Shown in pieces: positions 58,506 through 64,000 of a DNA stretch of 64,000 nt. Position 1 is the stretch's first letter, and every line of letters starts with the position of its first letter. This stretch comes from Linnemannia hyalina (taxonomy: Eukaryota; Mortierellomycota; Mortierellomycetes; Mortierellales; Mortierellaceae). Location: positions 992,001 to 1,056,000 of the forward strand of contig JAHRHY010000008.1 of assembly GCA_019671135.1 (NCBI GenBank), read 5' to 3'. The position numbers and the translations under genes were made by a program. The notes under the pieces are model-generated. The model was not told where the DNA came from. It was given only the letters and a program-made list of their open reading frames with translations, and did not search any database.

Positions 58506-60578
58506 TCAAAGGGCGGGTTGCAGACCTCTGCGTTTGCGAAGGTTGCTTGCCAAACGATCCATAAAGTCAAAAGTGTTGAGGTAGTGCTCGCGCTTGAGGT
58601 TCTTGCCGTGGATAATCAACGCCAAGTCCTTGGTCATGTCGCCAGCTTCAATCGTATCAATACAGACACGTTCGAGCTGCTGAGCAAAGTCGTTCAATGC
58701 CGCGTTGCCATCGAGCTTGGCGCGGAACTCAAGCCCACGTGTCCAGGCAAAGATGGATGCAATAGGGTTGGTCGAAGTCTCGCGGCCCCGCTGGTGTTCG
58801 CGGTAGTGTCGAGTCACGGTCCCATGGGCTGCCTCTGCCTCGCAGCACTGACCATCCGGTGTCAAAAGAACGGATGTCATGAGTCCGAGGGAGCCATACC
58901 CCTGGGCAACGATATCCGACTGAACATCACCGTCATAGTTCTTGCAGGCCCAAACAAATCCTCCCGATGACTTGAGCATCTGTGCGACCATGTCGTCGAT
59001 GAGACGGTGCTCATACCAGATCTTCTTGGCTTCGAACTGTGACTTGTAGTCGCGCTCATAGATCTCCTGGAAGATATCCTTAAAGCGGCCGTCATATTTC
59101 TTCAAGATGGTGTTCTTGGTCGACATGTACAGAGGGTATGACTTATCCAGTGCAACCTTGAAGCACGAGTGAGCGAAACCCGTAATCGACTATGATTTCC
59201 AATGTATCAAGTAGCGCAGTCAGTTTTTTTTGTGTCCCTTACACCTTGCTTTCTGTCCATAACAAAAGTGCTATTCTCTACGATAGACATACCTCATCGT
59301 GGTTGTACATAGCAAGGGCAACTCCGGGCCCTTCAAAGTCATAGACAACGAAGTTCTTCTTCTCGGATCCATCCTTTGGCGTAAAGACAAGCTCTAAACG
59401 GCCAGGTCCGTTCACAACGATATCGGTAGCCTTGTACTGGTCACCAAAGGCGTGGCGTCCCAAGACGATAGGCTGAGTCCATCCTGGGACCAGTTTGGGA
59501 ATGTTTTTACAGAGAATAGGCTCACGGAACACAGTACCTCCCAGAATGTTGCGGATCGTGCCCTAGAAAAGTAACAACGAGGGTTGATAAGAACCTGTCT
59601 TCAGCGAACAAGAGCATGAAAAAGAGCAAAGAGGAAAGAAGGCTTACGTTGGGAGATTTCCACATCTGCTTGAGGTTGAACTCGATGACACGAGCCTCGT
59701 CCGGAGTAATGGTGGCGCACTTGATGCCGACCTTGTACTTCTTGATCGCCTCGGCAGCGTCGATTGTGACTGGAGAACAATTGAGTTCAGGGCAGAAGAA
59801 AGTTAGAAAATGCTGGATCCGGTGGCGAACAGCCTGACGAGGATACTAATAATGGAGTCTTTTGCTAATTGCTCACCTTGGTCGTCGGTTTGGTCGCGGT
59901 GTTGGATGCCGAGATCGAAGAACTTGATATCCAAGTCGACGTATGGGAGAATCAACTACGAAACGAGAGAACAACAGAGATGTGAGAATACAAAGTATCA
60001 AAAAAGTTACCGAGCAAACCTTCGGCCGATTTACGAGCCGTACTGCCGCCCAACGCGAACAATGCACGGGAATAAAAAGCAAAAAAATTGAACCCTGCTC
60101 ACTTCATCTTCGTGTTCACTTGCAATCTCCCTTCAGAAAAAGACGGAAGCGTGGAGGGAAAGACGACAATCTTCACACGGTATTACCCCCACTCTCACAT
60201 TCAAACTCTTCTCCTTGCTACTACTACTTCAATGATATTTCCTTGTTACCTTGTCTCGAATAATGTCCCAAATGATACGGGTCATTTCGTCGCCCTGTTT
60301 TACGAGGAAAAAGGAAGAGGACGAGAATTAGGAATGAGAAAGTTGAAATAAACCAAAAAGGAATGCATTTGCTTTCGTTGACTCTCATGGTAGTGCATGT
60401 CCTTTTTCAACTCACCTGCATCTCGACGACAGTACCGCCTGGAGCAAAAACGAAAAGAGGGCAAGTAAAGCACAGAGTGCAGCGGGTTAGTGACGAGAGA
60501 GCGAATAAAAACTTGATACCACTTGTTAATGCAAGAGTCAGCGTGTCCCGAACCTTTGATTTTGTTGCCAAGGTGCAT
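58506..60578 (-). CDS. IDP: NADP-dependent isocitrate dehydrogenase
   Basis: Seven exons: 60554-60578, 60416-60438, 60250-60294, 59877-59955, 59648-59769, 59293-59562 and 58506-59189; 415 residues, the family size. Family blocks: [85 protein letters not shown] and [15 protein letters not shown], the last holding the basic residues that read the NADP 2'-phosphate. It oxidises isocitrate to 2-oxoglutarate and makes NADPH. The N-terminus (MHLGNKIKG) is too short for a mitochondrial presequence and the end (QPAL) is not a peroxisomal signal, so it is probably cytosolic; an alternative first exon cannot be excluded. The first exons are only 25, 23 and 45 bases, and donor 1 is GTTCGG. Confidence 0.95.
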
Positions 60579-61027
60579 GATTGAAAGGGTGGATGAGGAA
60601 AGGTAGGTGGTGAATGGGAGCGTGATAAGAAACGATAAAGAGTGAGAGAGAAAAGGAAAGAAAGAAGAGAACAATATCTCCAAGGCTGGTTCGCGCATTT
60701 ATTTATCCATGGACAAAAGGCGAATTCTTGACATCACACACTCCATCTCACGCATACACCGGAAATGATCGAGAGAACCTTTTTTTGCCGGCCAAGTCAG
60801 CCAATGGGCAAATTGTGGGGAAATCCCAAGAGAGGACACAAGGTTCAGGGCGGCAACATTTCGATCCGTCCCTGGCTGGCTGAGCACTTCCCCGAGACGG
60901 GATCCGATCAGATATTCCAAACAATGGGCTGCGAGAGGTGCCAGGAGCTCAGGACTGATCTCTCGATCACCCAACCCCATATTAATAATCATTGTCACTT
61001 CCACACAAGGAGGGGACTCTAGCATGT
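60579..61027. other. 449-base gap, IDP promoter and ATG9 3' region
   Basis: The 130 bases before the IDP start are purine-rich on + (CT-rich read on -). No coding segment is supported. Confidence 0.45.
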
Positions 61028-64000
61028 TTATTTGGTGACATTGTTCAATTCGTAGATCTGGTTCAACAAGCCAAACACTCCTTTCTTCTGGGACTCGCGT
61101 TCGTCCTCAAAAGAGTCTGCCATATCATCCTGTCCTTGCTCCCGCCCCCGTTCCCGACGAGACCCAGATCCAGCGCGGCCCGAAGATCCTCCAATCTCAG
61201 ACACAAACGAGTCGCCTAGATCGCTTGGGAATGCCAACCCAGATGTTGGTTGTACCCTGGTCCGATGGCGCTGATCTTCTGCTGAGCCACGGCCGTCATA
61301 TCCTCCTGATTCTGACCCACTGTCACCCTCAAACCTATTTGGGTATCGGTCCTGTCCTCGCGCTGTTCCCTGGTTCGATGACAAGAAAAACTTGACACCT
61401 GGACCTTGACCACGATTCCTCACATTGTCGTCTCCGGCACCATCCTGGTCATCATCCTCATTTTCTTCAGAATGGCGATTATATATGCCACGACCCAGTC
61501 GACTCTTCGCCTGTGAGGATTTCTTCTCACCGTGGATATAGTAGGAACCACCAGTCCCCCTTGGTCGCATGAATGCAGAGCTCTGGCCCCATTGTCCGGG
61601 CTGTTGGTAAGGATCATCTCCGGGGTAGAATCGATGGTGGTTGCGATGGTTCTGTGCTGACTCGGCTTTCAGCAGTTTTGAAAGGTATACCGATCCTTCA
61701 GGGTCATTTGGCTCCCAGTCAGGATTGTTGTGCTACGTGGGAGATAGATGAGGTTGAGGGATATGTTAATTAAAACCATATTTTGTACAGCGAGGCTAGC
61801 GAGCTTCGAGCTAGGCAGTGTGACATGACTGTTACCTTGAAGTTCAGGAACGACTTCTCCATTTTGTTTTCGTTGGCGACAACATGCTCGTTCATAGTGC
61901 CTGCCGCGTTGTTCCCATACTAACAAGTTGCATGAAAAAAGTACATATGTTAACGTTGGGAACTCCCATCGCTTGTTTGCGCAACTCTCTTGGAGACACG
62001 ATGACAACTTGGTGTTCGTGCGCTTGATTACCTTAACGTTTCCTTGCCGCTTAAAGTCAAAGACAGCGAAACTACAGACATATCCTATCCCATCGACATG
62101 GACTGTGAACTCCCGGAAAAAGTCAACAATCTTCTCACTGCAATTTGCCAAGCTCAAGCACAGCATCAAGGGCGTCAAGACCAAGCTCATAAACTCCATG
62201 AGGAACAACATCGCGTTGTACTCGAAAAGCAGCGCAAATCGTTTCCGGACCTAAGACCAACGGATAAGTAAAATTAGGTGAGACCTATGATATAGAAGTA
62301 AATGGAAGGCCAGTGCATGAACAAAAGAATGTACCTCGTCGGTGTGTAGCTTGTCTTCCCACTCGCTGGGCATGTAGTGGGTATGCTCAACAACTCCTCG
62401 AATCAAAAGTTCCGGGTCAAAACTCTCTGTTTGATCTGGGATCATGCCTCGACTCACAGCCATGATGGTTCCAAAGAGTCCCAGATAGAAGAACACGGTC
62501 CTGTCTGTAGTAATCTCCAGTCCCAGGAGCAACTCTTGGTCGAAAATCGTAATCAAGGCGAGAACAGCCGCAAAAGATCCAGAGACAAATGCAACAAATC
62601 TATCGACAGGATGAGGTAGGCGATCAATATCTACAAGAGCGAATAAATAGTATTATATGTAGAGAAAAAAAAAGCAAACCCACCTGCAGAGCAAGATCGT
62701 CTTCTCCTTGGGGAATTGATTAATGTACTTCAACGCCAGTGGGTAACTTGCATTGATCCTAGCCTCAAATAGGTGAGGAAGCTCATTAAACTCCTTGAAC
62801 TTCCATTTCGCCACCGGTGTATATTGTCTGGTGCCGATCGAGCTTGGGTTCTTGTGATACTCCTAGAAGTGCTCGAAGAGGCGAGTGAGCCGCACGATTC
62901 AAACGAAGACGAGCATTGAGTTACAGCAATACACATAAAAAGTAGATATGCGTTTTACCTCAAAATACCGAAAGAAAAAGTAAAGCGTGAGGTAAATAGA
63001 AATGAACGGCGAAAAGAGCAACGTTGCAAGACCCATGAACTGAAATCGTCTTCTCAATCTATAACAATTCACGGACAAAAGTGGCATCATTAGCTTCTGA
63101 TCTCTTGTCCCTGTCGTTATAGCCTTTACATCAAGTATTAAGATCCACCCAGGACCTACCCGTCGACAAGTTCAGTCCTGCGAGTGTCCTTAAGGAATCG
63201 CTTTCGGATTTGTCCGCGTTCGTCAAAAACGTAGCCCAAAATACAGAAACTTAGACTCCACTCCAGAATCCGCGTGAGAATAGTCCGGTTGTGCATCATC
63301 GGCACAGGTATCGAAAGGTCAATCAAGTCTTTGTTAAACATGGCAATCATAAAGTTCTCCCTGCGCATGATTCTGTTGGCGATGTCATGCGCATTGAGTC
63401 GTTGTGTGTCTGTTGTTTGGATCGTAGCCGTTGTTGAGGTATTGGGGTTGTTGTCACGGATCTTCATTATTCTTGCCGCCACCTCATGCCACGAAACGGT
63501 CTGGATATCTTCCTAAGAAGGTTAGGCAAACAAGAGGGTTAGTTTCGTGTACTTCTTTATAGCAGAGCTGTACCGCTTGACTATGTTTTAGCGCTTACAT
63601 CAGGGATCTGTAGCAGATACGTGAAAAAGTTGCGCATGTCCACCATTTCGGGCACGTCGTAGATGAGTCGAGTCAACTGACCGATCCAAAACGTCGCAAA
63701 GAGCAGGAGCACGATGAAGGTGCCTGTTGATAGCCTACAAAAAGGGAGACGGTAAATGAAGAGGGGGCAGAAAACTATCAGGGATCGAACTCATGCTCAG
63801 AATCATCGAGCAGCTCTGTTCGCAAGCAGAGCTTATGTCGCTCACAATTGGCAGTTCGAAAAGGAGAGCGTTCGGAACTTACCTGTGGACACATTGTGGG
63901 ATGATGACCTCACTGAGGTGTCTCGAGTGCCTTAACCGAGGGTAGTCCACGCAGCCGATCAGGTAGGTTGCAAACCCGATAACAAAAGCAAACGTCCTAA
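61028..64000 (-). CDS. ATG9: autophagy protein ATG9, 5' end beyond the right edge
   Basis: Nine visible exons: 63883-63996, 63599-63734, 63160-63512, 62959-63058, 62684-62862, 62335-62599, 62032-62250, 61836-61919 and 61028-61732 (about 718 residues, frame kept throughout). Diagnostic blocks: [84 protein letters not shown] and [20 protein letters not shown], with several membrane segments between. ATG9 is the lipid scramblase on vesicles that seed the autophagosome. The C-terminal ~235 residues are hydrophilic, Gly/Arg/Gln/Asp-rich. An AG at 63997-63998 marks the 5' border of the last visible exon, so the N-terminal region lies outside. Confidence 0.95.

Noticed and set aside
58506..60578. 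Mitochondrial or peroxisomal assignment of the isocitrate dehydrogenase
   Set aside because: No presequence in the nine residues before the conserved core, and the C-terminus QPAL is not SKL-like. An alternative upstream exon could still change this.
1..64000. Transposons, CRISPR arrays, rRNA, viral genes
   Set aside because: No transposase, reverse transcriptase, terminal repeats, regularly spaced repeats or rRNA signatures were seen on either strand.

Overview
This is nuclear DNA from a filamentous fungus, most likely an early-diverging one of the Mucoromycota/Mortierella type. The genes are intron-rich with GT-AG (and two GC-AG) introns of about 70-830 bases. Intergenic DNA is full of homopolymers and CT-rich leaders. 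The proteins are fungal: inositol phosphorylceramide synthase, chitinase with CBM5/12 modules, RAVE subunit, Vnx1-type antiporter. The taxonomic call is an inference from gene content and style, not from a marker gene. No bacterial, CRISPR, phage, transposon or rRNA features were seen. I rebuilt exon models by hand; every multi-exon model given as complete keeps its reading frame across all junctions.

Layout. 0-17 kb: a Kelch protein running off the left edge (-); a 3.9 kb gene-poor stretch; a type II membrane glycosyltransferase-like protein (+); ribosomal protein eL24 (-); a large PARP-RING-Deltex fusion (-); a small KxDL (BORC/BLOC-1) subunit (+) diverging from it; and Aur1 (-). 17-29 kb: mostly empty, holding only a membrane-anchored ParB/sulfiredoxin-fold protein (-). 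28.6-43 kb: the nucleolar helicase Drs1, a stand-alone MoaC, and a 29-exon Rav1/DMXL gene (all -). 43.8-50.3 kb: a YccF-CAX antiporter of Vnx1 type (+) and a secreted GH18 chitinase (-). 53-64 kb, all (-): a DxD glycosyltransferase, TRAPPC13, NADP-isocitrate dehydrogenase and ATG9, the last cut by the right edge.

Functional themes. Several genes serve the endomembrane system: Rav1 (V-ATPase assembly), the Vnx1-type H+ antiporter that spends the V-ATPase gradient, KxDL (lysosome/vacuole positioning), TRAPPC13, ATG9 and Aur1. Rav1 and the antiporter share one divergent 743-base promoter region.

The strongest candidate for something new is the 1121-residue protein at 9598-13078. It joins an ADP-ribosyltransferase domain with an apparently intact H-Y-E triad to a RING finger and a Deltex C-terminal (DTC) domain. 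In animals these activities sit on two partner proteins (PARP9 and DTX3L) that together modify ubiquitin; here one polypeptide carries both.
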